From Mastigamoeba balamuthi (Eukaryota; Evosea; Mastigamoebida; Mastigamoebidae): a stretch of DNA of 64,000 nt. A model generated the notes under the pieces. The model was given only the letters and a program-made list of their open reading frames with translations. It did not search any database and was not told where the DNA came from. Of this stretch, positions 10,906 through 22,197 are shown piece after piece. The stretch's first letter is position 1; each line of letters starts with the position of its first letter. The translations under genes and the position numbers were made by a program. Location of the stretch: assembly GCA_902651635.1 (NCBI GenBank), contig CACRSC010000063.1:1-64000 (forward strand), written 5' to 3'.

Positions 10906-13900
10906 TCAGCTCTCCTCTGCACCCCGCGGGGAGTAGACAATGGGGGACCCGGGCGAGTATGCACCAGACGAGATAAGGTCTGTGGCCAGGGGATTGGGGC
11001 GGCCGGGCAGCTTGTTGCGCAGGAACTGCCCCAGCACCGAGTCGCACGTCGCCACGTCCTGCGCGCTGCAGTACGTGCTGATCGTGACGTAGAGCCCGCT
11101 GCCGAGGTCGTGGTGGCACTGCTTTACGAACCCCGGCATGCCCTGCAGCAGGCTCCTGCTCTCCCCCACGATCCGCTCCTGCGCGTCTGTCCCGCACTTG
11201 AGCTGCAGCAATCGCACCACTACTGTAGGCACCGGCTGCCCGCCGTCCGCCTGCTGCTGCTGCTGCTGCCCGGGCACCAGCCCGAAGATGCCCTGCTGCG
11301 GCGTCGGAGCCGCCGAGCCCGCAGGGGGCCCGCCGAAGATCTCGCCCAGGCCCGCGGCCGCAGCGGCGGCGCAGGCGGCGCTCGTCGGGTCCGGCGCGGG
11401 CGCGGCGGGCGTTGCTGAGCAGCCCTCCTGCGAGGCCTCGAGGCTGTGCTCGCGCGCCTCCTGCAGCTGCTCTTGCGAGACCTGGCCCTCCTTGAGGAAC
11501 GCCCGCAGGCCCTCGCTCTGTATGAGCGCGCGCGCGATCTGCGGGACCGCCGCCGAGGCGCACGTGACAAACTCCTGGCAGCTCGACGGCATGCCCGACC
11601 CCCAGTCCGTGGGGTCCGTGCAGCCGCCGACGGGCGCGTTGAGCGGCTGCACGCTGGGGCTTTGCTTGATCTGCACGCTTTGGTTCGGGGTCCCCGTCGC
11701 CCCCTGCTGCCCGCCGCCGGGCGCTCCGGCCCCGGGCGCGCTGCCGGGCTCCTCCTTCTCGCGCTTGAGCGCCGTCGCGACGCTGGCCTCGGGCAGCAGC
11801 GTCGTCAGGTCCACGCCAAACTTGATCGCCGGCCCCGTCACCACCGGCTGCCTGCACTTGAGGCTCATCCCGCTCGGCGACACTATCGTGCTGCTCGGCG
11901 ACGACCCCGCCGTCCCCGGCTGCTGCTGCTGCTGCTGCTGCTGTAGTTGCTGCAGTTGCTGCAGCTGCTGGGCGCCGCCGGGCAGGGGCGGCAGGAGCGG
12001 CGCGACGGCTGCGGCGGACGCGGACGGGGCGGCGGGGCTCTCGTCCGACATCTGCGCCGGCGGGGGCGCGACGACCGAGGCGTCCTCGAGGCCCGTCCGC
12101 CTGCGGTTGCGCGACGTCTGCTCGTCGCGGTGCTCCTTGTGCTCGCCGGCAGCCCGCGAGCGCCTGGCCGCCTTCTGCTGGGCCGCAGCAGCTCCGGGCC
12201 CGCCGCGGACGCCGCCGGGCGGGGGCTCCTGGGGGCTGGCGTCGTCGTACTCGCCGCGCGGGCCGCCAGAACCGCGGGCGCGCATGCCGCTCTTGTCGCG
12301 GGCGAGCAGCACAAAGGGCTCGGTGGTCAGCGGGACGGGGAACGGGAGGTTGTCGATGAGCAGGACGAGCGAGCTGCGCAGGTGGTCGCGCGAGCTCGTG
12401 CACTTGCTCTGTATCGCGCAGAGGTACGTCTCCGTCTCGCTGCCGTCGCGGCGGACGGGCCACTGCGTCGTGGCGCTCAGCGTGACGACCTGGTCGCACG
12501 CGCAGCGGTCGCAGCTCACCGGCTGGCTCGTGCCGAGCTTGCAGCACTTGGAGCCGATGAGCGCCTGCAGTATGTCGATCTCGCTCAGGCCGTTGTCCTG
12601 CCGCCACGTTCTCTGTATAGACATGCGCACCTGCAGGAGATCTCGGGCGTGAGCAGCGGCCCCGCAGCGAGGGGGAAATATCTGGGAGTTGTGACATCAA
12701 CGCAGGCAGGAAAACCCCCATATTTTTGACCGCGCAATGACCAGCGAGCCACAACGGACACCGCGCACAAAAGAACCCACCCCATCGCAGGGACACCTAA
12801 TTAAAAAGGCAGTTGGGGGTGCTGCCGGCAGGGCAGACCAGAGATGGGGAAGGGGGGGAGGGAGGAGGACGATGGGGTGCCATTTGGGAACCTCGTATTT
12901 GCGGTACTTGCACAGCTTGTACGACGAGAGCTCCAGCGTAGCGACAGAGGGGATGACGCTGCGGGGAATGCCGGCCCCCGCAGGGCTGTTGCGGGCGGCC
13001 CGGTTTGCGATCTGCTTGGTCAGGCGCATGTTGACCTGCGGGCCCGACGACGCCCTGCGCCCCGTGCTGCGCGGGGGCCGCGAGGCCGCCTTGTTCTGCT
13101 GCTCCTCGTAGTCCCCGTCGTCCTCGGCCGCCCCCTCGTCCCCGCCGGCCTCGTCCTCCTCGGCGCCGCCCTCCCCCGCGTTGGGGGCGGGCTGCTCCTC
13201 GTAGTCGTACCCCTGCGGGCCGCCGGCCCCGGGGGCCCCCGAGCGCTGCGGCGCTGCGGGGGGGAATTCTTCCTCGTCGGCCTGGAGGGGCTGCGGGGGG
13301 ACGATCTGGTGCGCGGGCGCCATCGTCATGTTGATCGGCGTCGCGTGCGCGATCGAGGGGTCGACGCCGATCGAGGCGCCCGACGCCATCGCGCTCATCG
13401 TCAGCGGCACCTGCGGCGGCGGCGGCTCGTTCTTGACGAACGACGGCGAGCGCAGCAGATCCTGCGCGCCGGCGCAAATTCCCACAAACCGCGAAATGAA
13501 TTGAATCAGATTGAATTGCCGGCCTGCTTTTGCCACGCAAATATAGAAATCACCCCACCCACCACCCACCCACCCCGCGCGCGCACCTCGAAGTTCGGCG
13601 GCGTCAGCGCCGACTGCCCGTACATGGCGCCCGGGTTCAGCGCGACCGGGTACTCCTCGACGAGCGACCCCATCGCCGGCGTCAGCGGCCGCCCCAGCGA
13701 CGGCGTCGACAGCGGCCCCAGCGACATCGGCGTGATGCCGCCGCCGCCGTGGTGCATCGCGCCCGCGTGCCCCGCGTGCGGCGTGCCCATCGGCGGCGCC
13801 ATCCCCGCCGGCGTCATGTGCGGCGCCGCGAAAACGCCGTCTGCGGGCGTCGGCGGCGCGTTTTCGCCGCCGCTGCTGCCCGCGCGCGCGCTGTGCGCCG

Positions 13901-13961
13901 ACTGGTCAAACGGCGCAGAGAAGTAGTCCGCCGACTGCCAGTGCCCCTCGGGCCACTGCAT
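10906..13961 (-). CDS. Large poly-Q, low-complexity nuclear-type protein (possible transcription regulator)
   Basis: The preferred model has three phase-0 exons: 13961-13587, 13461-12892 and 12630-10906, totalling 889 residues. The first intron is clear (GTGCGC donor, GCGCAG acceptor). The second (GTTCCC donor, CTGCAG acceptor) is weaker, but it joins KLCKYRKYE to VRMSIQRTWRQDN into one plausible folded core. That core then runs through a Cys-rich stretch (PVSCDRCACDQVV) and HLRSSLVLLIDNLPFPVP. The alternative is two genes, the second starting at ATG 12624 with an AGATATTT motif 50 bases upstream. Flanks are disordered: Pro/Gly/Ala-rich, acidic DEEE runs, and poly-Q near 11230-11260 and 11920-11980. 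No family could be named; an all-beta DNA-binding core is only a guess. Confidence 0.55.
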
Positions 13962-14104
13962 TGCGTTCGCGAGGGGGGGTGCGGGTGTGCCGGTGGTGCT
14001 CGGTGGGGGCAGTGCAGGGGGGCGAGTGTGGTGATCGCCGTCGCCGCCGCGCCGAGTTTTTGAGACACAAGCCAGCGAGTCTTTTTTAAATGGGCGAATG
14101 GCGG

Positions 14105-14111
14105 GATATTT
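14105..14111 (-). promoter_or_regulatory. AAATATC motif upstream of the poly-Q protein
   Basis: GAGAAATATCCCGC on the minus strand, about 145 bases before the ATG at 13961. Confidence 0.35.
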
Positions 14112-14328
14112 CTCTGCGGCGCGAGATTGATGCGCCCCGAATTGGCCGCACGCAATTGATGCAATCGTGCGGCTGCTGGGTGCCCGGCGCCAGGGGCGTG
14201 CGCGGAGGGAGCGAGTGGGCAGGCGGGCAAAGGAGGGACAATGTGAGGTTGGCGGAGACCATAAAGGCACCGATGACCAATACCGGCGTGTCCACCCAGG
14301 TTGGAGAGAAAAACGGGAGAAGCGAAAT

Positions 14329-14401
14329 GAGGGCGTAGCACAACGGTAGCTGCGGCTGACTCCAGATCAGCAGGTTGGGGGTTCAAGTCCCTTCGTCCTC
14401 A
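14329..14401 (+). tRNA. tRNA-Trp (CCA)
   Basis: The acceptor stem GAGGGCG pairs with CGTCCTC (one G-T pair). The anticodon stem GCTGA/TCAGC holds the loop CTCCAGA, giving anticodon CCA. The T arm is GGGGG-TTCAAGT-CCCTT and the discriminator base is A. There is no intron. It sits about 110 bases upstream of the first arrestin gene and was duplicated with it. Confidence 0.9.
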
Positions 14402-14513
14402 CATTTTGCCAAACCAATTGTGACTCGAGATTCATCGATTTTAAGGTCCACGGTGACGTTCATGTGGGGGGTTTGGGTTTCGAAGATTCAGAGTACTTAA
14501 AACCGCATTGAGG

Positions 14514-16001
14514 ATGGCAGGCAAAGGCACCATCAAGCTGCTGCTGGGCAAGCCCTACTACGTCGCTGGCGAGCGCGTAGATGGTCTGTCGCTTTCTCCC
14601 CCCACTTGCTGCCCTTCAACTTGCCTGATGGCGCTTACGGCACAGGCACCGTGAACATCGATCTGATGACGCCGGTCCAGGCCAGCGCCGTCAAGATCAA
14701 GTGGACCGGCTACGAGCGCACGCTCATGTGCGCCGCAGTTGGCTCCTCCCCGCCCTGGAAAGAATGCCGAACTAACGGTCGAATTTATCTCTGGGGTGCG
14801 TCCGTTGCGGGTCTCCAGCGAGTACACGACCATCGACACGGACGAGGCGGGCCAGACCAAGACGGTCAAGCTCAAGGACGAGAACACGTTCTTCAAGAAC
14901 GAGGCGGTGCTGTACCAGATCAACCAGGTCATGCCCGCGGGCCACTACAAGTGAGTGCTTTTGGCTTTTTTTTATTACCCGGCTCATTTTTCGCCGTTTT
15001 GCACGAATCTATTGGGTTTCACGGAAATCTGATCTGCTCTTGTGTCAATTGCAGCTACCCGTTCTCGTTCCAGCTGCCTGCGGGTCTCCCCGGGATCTTC
15101 TTCGACGAGCGCAGGGTGTGGGGCGACAACAAGATCAAGTCAGCCATTGTGTACAAGGTCAAGGTCTTCCTCGACGTCCCCGGCAAGGACCTCAAGTGCT
15201 CGCAGAAGGTCTTCCTGCCCTCTCCGCCTGAGACCACTCCGACGCAAGACCTCATCCCCAGCCGCGCCCCTGCAGATCGTCATCAGCGAGGCCGTGTGCC
15301 GTGCGATGACGCCGCTGCACGACAAGAAGGACAAGGGGTTCCTGTTGGCCAAGGGCAAGCTGAAGATGGAGTACTGGCTCGAGAAGAACGTCTTCTGCCC
15401 AGGCGAGGTCGTCCCCATCAAGGTCAAGGTCGACAACGAGAGCTCCAAGGCACGCACGCGGCTCCTTCCCCCACCTCCTCCCCCTCTGCAGCCGCCCGCT
15501 GACCCACGGGAGCAGAAGGTGAACCACATCAAGGCGAAGCTCATGCGCGACCTCAAGGTCAAGGCCAAGGGCGAGTACGCAATGCTGTCTCGTTAACCGA
15601 ACAAACAACTGAGGCCGCGCTCTGGCCACCACCACAGGACGAGGACGCTGACCGAGGAGGTGAGCCGCGACACGTTCGAAGGCGTCGACAAGAAGTCGGA
15701 GCTCGAGAAGGTGTTCAACTACAAGCTGCCCAACGTGTTCCCTAGCACCAACGGCAAGCTCGTGCAGTGCAACTACCACCTCGACATCGAGTGCGACGTC
15801 GTACGTCAGGCACGAAACACGCGCACGCACCTGACGAGTCCTCATCCCAGCCGATGGCGGCGGACCTCGAGCATCACGTACCCATCGCGATCGCGCTGAT
15901 GCCTTCGGCACCCATGGCCATCGACCTGTAAGCGCCATTTGCCGAATGATATTCTAACAATTGCCTTCAGGTACGCGTCCTACACGCCCCATGGCTGGTA
16001 A
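14514..16001 (+). CDS. Arrestin-fold protein, tandem copy 1
   Basis: Nine exons: 14514-14583, 14646-14727, 14819-14950, 15055-15208, 15276-15449, 15516-15574, 15638-15800, 15851-15927 and 15971-16001. They give 942 bases and 313 residues. The N-terminal half has the arrestin-N pattern (GTVNIDLMTPVQASAVKIKW, then NYPFSFQLPAGLPGIFF) and the C-terminal half carries the arrestin-C pattern (KVKVDNESSK, YHLDIECDV). It ends in PHGW. Such proteins act as adaptors for membrane receptors and sorting. Introns are 43-104 bases, and the one after exon 5 has a GC donor (GCACGC). Copy 2 is near-identical and copy 3 diverged. The subfamily (alpha-arrestin or VPS26-like) is not fixed. Confidence 0.85.
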
Positions 16002-16390
16002 TGTTGATTTCCCGGGCTCATGAGGCTCATCGTTGCTCCTTCCCGGGCCTGTGAGGCCTTGTGCACCAACAGAAAGGAGAAGCAACAAGAATTTCACATT
16101 GCCCCGTGCCCACGCTGCTACTCGATGATGCGCAGGGAGCGCTTGCAACATGATCGAACACAATTTGAACTTCCAAGAAGACACCGAGCAGCGTTGGTGT
16201 GACAGTATCTTGTGGTTTATCTTTATGAACAGCCTCGGCGATAAGGATTGGCAAGCGCAACGCTGGAAGCGGCCAAGAGCAGGCACAGCGCTGCAGACGC
16301 GATGTAATCCTCGGCACATTGTATCGCAGCAGCAGTAGCCACGTGTGACCGGCGTTGCAATTTGGGGAGACTGCGAATAAAAAACAGGTC
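16002..16390. other. Spacer between arrestin copies 1 and 2
   Basis: Non-coding. The first 190 bases match the sequence downstream of copy 2 (from 18063), so the duplication unit includes this 3' flank. Nothing else is seen. Confidence 0.6.
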
Positions 16391-16391
16391 C

Positions 16392-16463
16392 CGCACTGAA
16401 GCACAACAGTAGCTGCGGCAAACTTCAGTCCAGCAAGTTGGATGATCAAGCCCACATTTTGAC
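16392..16463 (+). pseudogene. Degenerate tRNA-Trp copy
   Basis: The sequence aligns base by base with tRNA-Trp at 14329 (AGCACAACAGTAGCTGCGGC shared almost unchanged, then CCAGCAAGTTGG). The acceptor stem, anticodon stem and T arm no longer pair. It lies at the same distance upstream of arrestin copy 2, so it came with the segmental duplication and lost function. Confidence 0.8.
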
Positions 16464-16553
16464 AGGCCAACAGTAAGTCAGAGATTCTATGATTTTTGTC
16501 CATGGTGACGTACGTGCGGGGGATTGGGTTTCGAAGATTCAGAGTACTAAGAG

Positions 16554-18062
16554 ATGGCAGACAAAGGCACCATCAAGCTGCTGCTGGACAAGCCCTACTA
16601 CGTCGCTGGAGAGCGCGTCGCTGGTCTGCCCTCGCCTTCTCCCAACCAGTTCTGCTCTCACTCACCGGTCCTTACCTGATGGCGCTTCGGGCACAGGCAC
16701 CGTGAACATAGACCTGATGATGCCGGTTCAGGCCAGCGCCGTCAAGATCAAGTGGACCGGCTACGAGCGCACGGTCATGTGCGCCGCACTGGTCTCCCCC
16801 GCGCTCGTCGAGAAGAATGCCGAACTAACGGTTGGTTTTTGAACTCTGGGGGACCCTGCAGTCAGTACACAATCGTCGAGACCGGCACCACAAACGAGGA
16901 GGGCGAGACCGAGACCGAGGCCAAGGTCGAGACGGTCAGGGTCGAGGATGAGAACACGTTCTTCAAGAACGAGGCGGTGCTGTACCAGATCAACCAGGTC
17001 ATCCCCGCGGGACACTACAAGTGAGCTCTCAGTGTTTTTCAGCCCCGCTCCGTCGTTTCTGACAAATCTCTTTGACACGCCTCACGGAAAATCTTTCTCT
17101 GGCATCGTGTCAATCGCAGCTACCCGTTCTCGTTCCAGCTGCCCGCGAGTCTCCCCGGAATCTTCTTCTACCACCGCAAATGTGCTGACGAGGTCAAGGC
17201 GGCCATCGTGTACAAGGTCAAGGTCTTCCTCGACGTCCCCGGCAAGGACCTCAAGTGCTCGCAGAAGGTTCCTCTTTGCCCTCTCTGCCCGAGATCACTT
17301 CCGCCGAACGGCCTGACCCCCCCATGCTTCGCCTCTGCAGATCGTCATCAGCGAGGCCGTGTGCCGTGCGATGACGCCGCTGCACGACAAGAAGAAAAAG
17401 AGATTCCTGCTGGCAACCGGCAAGCTGAAGATGGAGTACTGGCTCGAGAAGAACGTCTTCTGCCCGGACGAGGTCGTCCCCATCAAGGTCAAGGTCGACA
17501 ACGAGAGCTCCAAGGCACGCTCACGGCGCCCAACCGCAGCCGCCCACTGACCGCCCACGGGAGCAGAAGGTGAACCACATCAAGGCGAAGCTCATGCGCG
17601 ACCTCAAGGTCAAGGCCAAGGGCGAGTGCGCATTTCTGGCTCAGCAGCCGACCAAGCAACTGAGGATGCGCTCTGGCCATCATCACAGGACGAGGACGCT
17701 GACCGAGGAGGTGAGCCGCGACACGTTCGAAGGCGTCGACAAGAAGTCGGAGCTCGAGAAGGTGTTCAACTTCAAGCTGCCCAACGTGTTCCCGAGCGCC
17801 AACGGCAAGCTCGTGCAGTGCAACTACCACCTCGACATCGAGTGCGACGTAGTACGTCTCTCGTGACCCGGCATGAAGCACACGCACGCATCTGACGAGC
17901 CCTGCTCTCAGCCGATGGCGTTCGACCTCGAGCATCACGTGCCCGTTACGATCGCGCTGATGCCTTCGGCACCCATGGCCATCGACCTGTAAGCGCCATT
18001 TGCCGAATGCCTTTCTAACAACTGCCTTCAGGTACGCTTCCTACACGCCCCATGGCTGGTAA
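16554..18062 (+). CDS. Arrestin-fold protein, tandem copy 2
   Basis: Nine exons match those of copy 1: 16554-16623, 16697-16778, 16862-17020, 17120-17267, 17341-17514, 17567-17625, 17689-17851, 17912-17988 and 18032-18062. They give 963 bases and 320 residues. The protein is nearly identical to copy 1 except in exon 3, where an acidic insertion (EEGETETEAKVETV) lengthens the loop, and in the YHRKCADEVK region of exon 4. The intron after exon 5 again has a GC donor. The two copies share introns, flanks and the upstream tRNA, so the duplication is fairly recent, and both frames are intact. Role as for copy 1: an arrestin-type trafficking or signalling adaptor, by family. Confidence 0.85.
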
Positions 18063-18432
18063 TGATAATGCCCCGGTCGTGAGGACTCTACATTTGCTCC
18101 TTTCGGGCCTGTGAGGCCTCGTGCACCAACCGCGAGAAGAAATGTGTTCGCATTGCCCTGTGCTCATAGCTTGCTCAACTGTTCATTGATGCGCAGGGAG
18201 CACTTGCAACTCGATCGAACGCAAATCCATCTTCCAAGAAGGCAACACCCAGGAGTGTCGGCGCGAGATTGAATCAATGTGTCTTAAGGGGGCCTCCTGA
18301 AGGGTCTGGGCAACAGTCGACGCGCACGCGGTTCGCGCCCGCACCAAAGAGGACGTGCGCTCAGCGGCGCAGCAGCAGCGAATTCGGCGGACGGCGTTGA
18401 GCGCCCGGATTACTTGTAATTCAATCGGCAGC

Positions 18433-19055
18433 GCCGGAAAAGGAGACGGGAGGGCCGCATAGAAACGCGCAGCGGGAGAGTCTCGCGGCCTGGGGTCGCT
18501 CTCCCAAAGCAGTGAGCACGCCGCTCACTCCGCTGGCCACGCCGTTCTGGTGGAGGGAAGTGTGTCGGGGACCAGAGCTCCGATGACCGACGTGGGCGAA
18601 GTGCTGATGAAGAGCAGCAGGTACGCAGCCCCCACGAGCTACAGCGCTGAGCTCAAGTCGCCATGGACCCGGCACGCAGAGGCCGCGAGGACCCCGAGGG
18701 CGCCGAGGGCGACGAACGGCCTGCGGCGGACACCACCAGGGCCCGAAGCTGTGGTGGTCGCTGCGGGCGCCGACGGTGAGGCTGAGCAGCGAGAGCAGCG
18801 ACCCCGTGGCCCCCACGGCGTCGCTGATCTGGAAGGCGTAGGCCGGCGACATCCTCCGCGCCTCGTTGGGCAGCGCCACCACTGCGCCCCCACAAGCGCA
18901 CGCGCCGGTTCCGGTGAGCCACAGTGGCACTCGATGCAGAAGTTCCGTTCACTGCGAGAGGGCCGTGAGCGGAAGCGTCATGAACAGCATGGCAGCGACG
19001 TGCGACCACTTGCGCGGTGGCGACTCGGGCCTGGCTGACCCTGGCTCGAGCAGGG
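18433..19055 (-). pseudogene. MFS transporter relic (sucrose-transporter/GPH-like), GC-rich
   Basis: Minus-strand segments read PPRKWSHVAAMLFMTLPL, then after a possible intron VALPNEARRMSPAYAFQI, SLLSLLSLTVGA, GRRRPFVALGALGVLAAS, LLLFISTSPTSVIGALVP and GVSGVLTAL. The order and the RRRPF loop match the first transmembrane segments of SUT/GPH-type sugar transporters. The frames shift between segments and the C-terminal half is absent, so the gene is dead. The same protein region is recognisable in the AT-rich relic at 61187-62560, including the RKxSH start and the VALPxxxxRMSP stretch. Confidence 0.7.
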
Positions 19056-19294
19056 GTTCGGGACCTGTGCCCGCACTTCGTACCGGATGACTACCTCTCA
19101 ACGAACCGTCATGGTGCATAGAATCGGCAACACAACGCTGGAGGACCAGAGCAGACAGTGCTGCATACGGTTTACGAGACTCTCAGCACAATTTACAGTG
19201 GTACGCAGCCGGTATTCCAATATGAGAAAAGAAGACGGTTTTTGAATCTCAGACACGGTATTTTGAAATCGGAGCTGAACAATAGGCACGCGCA

Positions 19295-20609
19295 ATGTCG
19301 CAGGTGATAGCTCTGGCACTGAACAAGCCACGGTATGCTGCTGGAGAGACTGTGACCGGTATGTCGTTGGCCCCCCTCTGGTTCGGACCGCTCACAATCG
19401 TGTGCCAAGGCGCTGTGAGCATTTGCCTCGAGACTCCTGTCCGCGCGACAGTGTTGAGGATCAAGTGGACCGGCGTCGAGAGCACCCAGATGTACGCACT
19501 TCACACGTGCTGGGCGTCTCAAAAAGCCTTTGCGCAGAGACCGCGCCATTTACCCAACGAGCGAGCAGAGCCCCATCGTCGAGGAGGAGAACACGTTCTT
19601 CAAGAACGAGGCGGTGCTGTACCAGATCAACCAGACCATGCCCGCGGGCCACTACAAGTGACTGCAATGACGCGGACTTCGCGGCGGCTACTGACGTGTC
19701 GCAGCTACCCCTTCTCCTTCCAGCTGCCCGCAGGCCTTCCGGGGAGATTCTTCGATGACCGTAAGCTGAAGAATGGCGACCGAGTGAACGTGTCCATCAC
19801 GTACATGGTGAAGGTGTGCCTTGTCATCCCGGGGGCGAAGGACCTCAAGTGCTCCCACAAGGTACGGGGGTATCGGTTTCTGTCTGCCGCTATTGTGATT
19901 GACGACAACTCTGTACAGATCGTCATCACCGGGGCTGTTGTCCACGCGATGGTGCCCCTGCACGACAAGAAGAGCAAGAGGTTTCTGACAGCCACGGGAA
20001 AATTGAAGATGGAGTTCTGGATCGACAAGAGCGTCTTCTGCCCATGCGAGGTCTTTCAAGTCCGAATCAAGGTCGAGAACAGGAGCACCAAGGTTGTGAG
20101 CTTGTCCGCACACCATTTAACTCACACGTTGAGCAGAAGGTGGACCACATCAAGGTGAAGCTCATGCGAGTGCTCAGGATTCGGGCGAGACACGAGTAAG
20201 ATCAGGGCAGTGATAATTGCGTTCTCACATTCCTGAGACAGAGTCCGGACCCTGGGGGAGGAGGTCTGCAGAGACGTGCACGATGGCGTGAACGAGAAGT
20301 CGACACTGGAGAGAGCATTCGACTTCAAGATGCCTGAAGTGTATCCCACCACCGGCTGCGAGCTCATTCAGTGCGACTACCATCTCGACATCGAGTGTGA
20401 CGTCGTGAGTGCCACATATAAGAACGCAGTACTCTGACTAGTGACGGTCTCACAGCCGATGGCGATTGACCTCGAGCACCATGTGCCCATCGTCATTGCG
20501 CAGCTGCCAACGGCACCTTCGGCCATCGATCTGTGCGATGGGGCTTGCAACCAACGGGATCTAACTATTTCTGTGTAGGACTGCGCGGTATGCTCCTCAT
20601 GGATGGTAG
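19295..20609 (+). CDS. Arrestin-fold protein, tandem copy 3 (diverged)
   Basis: Nine exons with the same phases as copies 1 and 2: 19295-19358, 19410-19491, 19538-19657, 19705-19861, 19919-20092, 20137-20195, 20242-20404, 20456-20532 and 20579-20609. They give 927 bases and 308 residues. The N-terminus reads MSQVIALALNKPRYAAGETV and the C-terminus again ends PHGW. Protein identity to copies 1 and 2 is moderate, and non-coding flanks are unrelated, so this is the older duplicate. Where copies 1 and 2 use a GC donor after exon 5, this copy has GTTGTG, showing the site has switched between GT and GC. Function by family: arrestin-type adaptor. Confidence 0.85.
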
Positions 20610-21160
20610 AGCAAGATCCTTGTGCTCCTCGTGTTCGTCACTGATGCGCATGCGCGTGAAGAGAGTGGTGGCCATGACCAGTCATAAAATCGGATAAGAA
20701 GAAAACACCAGAAAGAGGGCCGCTCAGTTAAATTGACTGAGCTCCCTGAGCGACGCAGTGATGTCGGTGGAACGCCGAGGCTTTGAGCTCATCTGTCCCC
20801 GTGCAGTTGGACGGAACGCATTCCGCGCGCCGAGGTTCCCTCGTCTCGACGGGCGCGATCTATCCATGCTGCAAAATGGCACGTAGTCGTAAAAACAAAA
20901 ACTGCGAGTCCCCCTACACAATTCCCTCTGCATTTCCTCATTTGCTCGGCTTGTCCCGGACAGGGTGTGAACCCGGTAGGGAAGCAAGCTGAGATCAACG
21001 CCGTCGCACCTTCCGGTGCCCAGTCCGTTTCCCCAGAGTTTAAATGACGGGTAGCTAGAATTGCCAATTCCCTCTGGAAGGCTGGCTGCTCTTTCAGTTC
21101 GGCCGAAAATGGTCTCCCAACTCCCACTGCTGCCTGGGGACCGCCCAAGGGCGCCGCCAC
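20610..21160. other. Intergenic between arrestin copy 3 and the duplicated ATP-grasp exon
   Basis: Non-coding; only short chance frames. No RNA gene or repeat was recognised. Confidence 0.5.
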
Positions 21161-21987
21161 TCCCTCTCTTGTCCTTCTGAGTGCAAAATCTTATTGGCAC
21201 GAAACGCCAAATGTGGCCGTGGTTTCTTTGTTCTCAGCTGATACGTAAAGGGAATGAGTCTTCAAAGGCCAAAAGAGTGTGACAACGCAAGTGCCCCAAC
21301 TGAACATCTGCGGCGGGTGGAGGGAGGGGTGTGCGTCCACCCGCATCTACATCTATCTACCTCTACCGGTGCAGTGCTTCTAGTGCTCCGAGGTGCCCTC
21401 GGCCTCCGAGTCCGACAGCGGGTCCACGACGCAGCGCACCGCCGCCGAGCACGCGGGCGCGTCGTCGTCGCCGGCGACCCCGACGCCGAGCTTCTCGATC
21501 TGCGCGATCAGCGGCATCGTCGACGGCGGCGGCGTGCGCGGCTCGACCTGTATCTTGAGCAGCAGGAAGAGGCTGTCGAGCACCTTGGCCTTGTCGGGCG
21601 ACCGGAAGATCCAGCCGTCGTCGCCCATGACCTCGGCAATGGCCGGCGCGAACTGTATGCGCGTCACGACCTGCGCGGGCGACGCCTTGGCCACCTCCTC
21701 GTCCGTGTACTCGTAGTCGACGCACGACTTACGGCCGCCGTAGCCCACCCAGTTGTGCGCCTGCCCCAGCGGCAGCCCGCGCACCAGCACGTTGCTGTTG
21801 GTCGACTCGACGACCTGCGCGTAGTACTCGAACACGTTGATGTCCGACGCACTACGCACACGTATGGTTGGCCCTCCGGTGGCAACGAGCAGAGAGACAG
21901 AGAGACAGAGAGACAGAGAGACAGAGAGACAGAGACAGAGACAGAGACAGAGACAGAGACAGAGACAGAGACAGAGACAGAGAGAGC
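21161..21987 (-). repeat. Second copy of the last ATP-grasp exon and its 3' flank
   Basis: The block repeats 21989-22711 with a few per cent difference, including substitutions and a small indel (extra CTACCTCT near 21358). It contains the whole last exon of the ATP-grasp gene (about 21852-21380, stop at 21380) with intact coding. It then runs into a GACAGA microsatellite that abuts an undetermined base at 21988. It could be a real tandem duplication or two haplotypes placed in series by the assembler. Confidence 0.8.
21890..21987. repeat. GACAGA microsatellite next to an N
   Basis: Repeated AGAGACAG units followed by N at 21988. The matching microsatellite in the other copy lies at 22707-22795, inside the last intron of the ATP-grasp gene. 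Confidence 0.9.
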
Positions 21988-22197
21988 NTCCCTCTCTTGT
22001 CCTTCTGAGTGCAAAATCTTATTGGCACGAAACGCCAAATGTGGCCGTGGTTTCTTTGTTCTCAGCTGATACGTAAAGGGAATGAGTCTTCAAAGGCCAA
22101 AAGAGTGTGACAACGCAAGTGCCCCAACTGAACATCTGCGGCGGGTGGAGGGAGGGGTGTGCGTCCACCCGCATATACATCTACCGGTGCAGTGTTT

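Noticed and set aside
12697-12891. Unspliced read-through end of the poly-Q protein second exon
   Set aside because: The tail is pyrimidine-run encoded (Pro/Leu-rich) and loses protein character; kept only as the alternative two-gene model.
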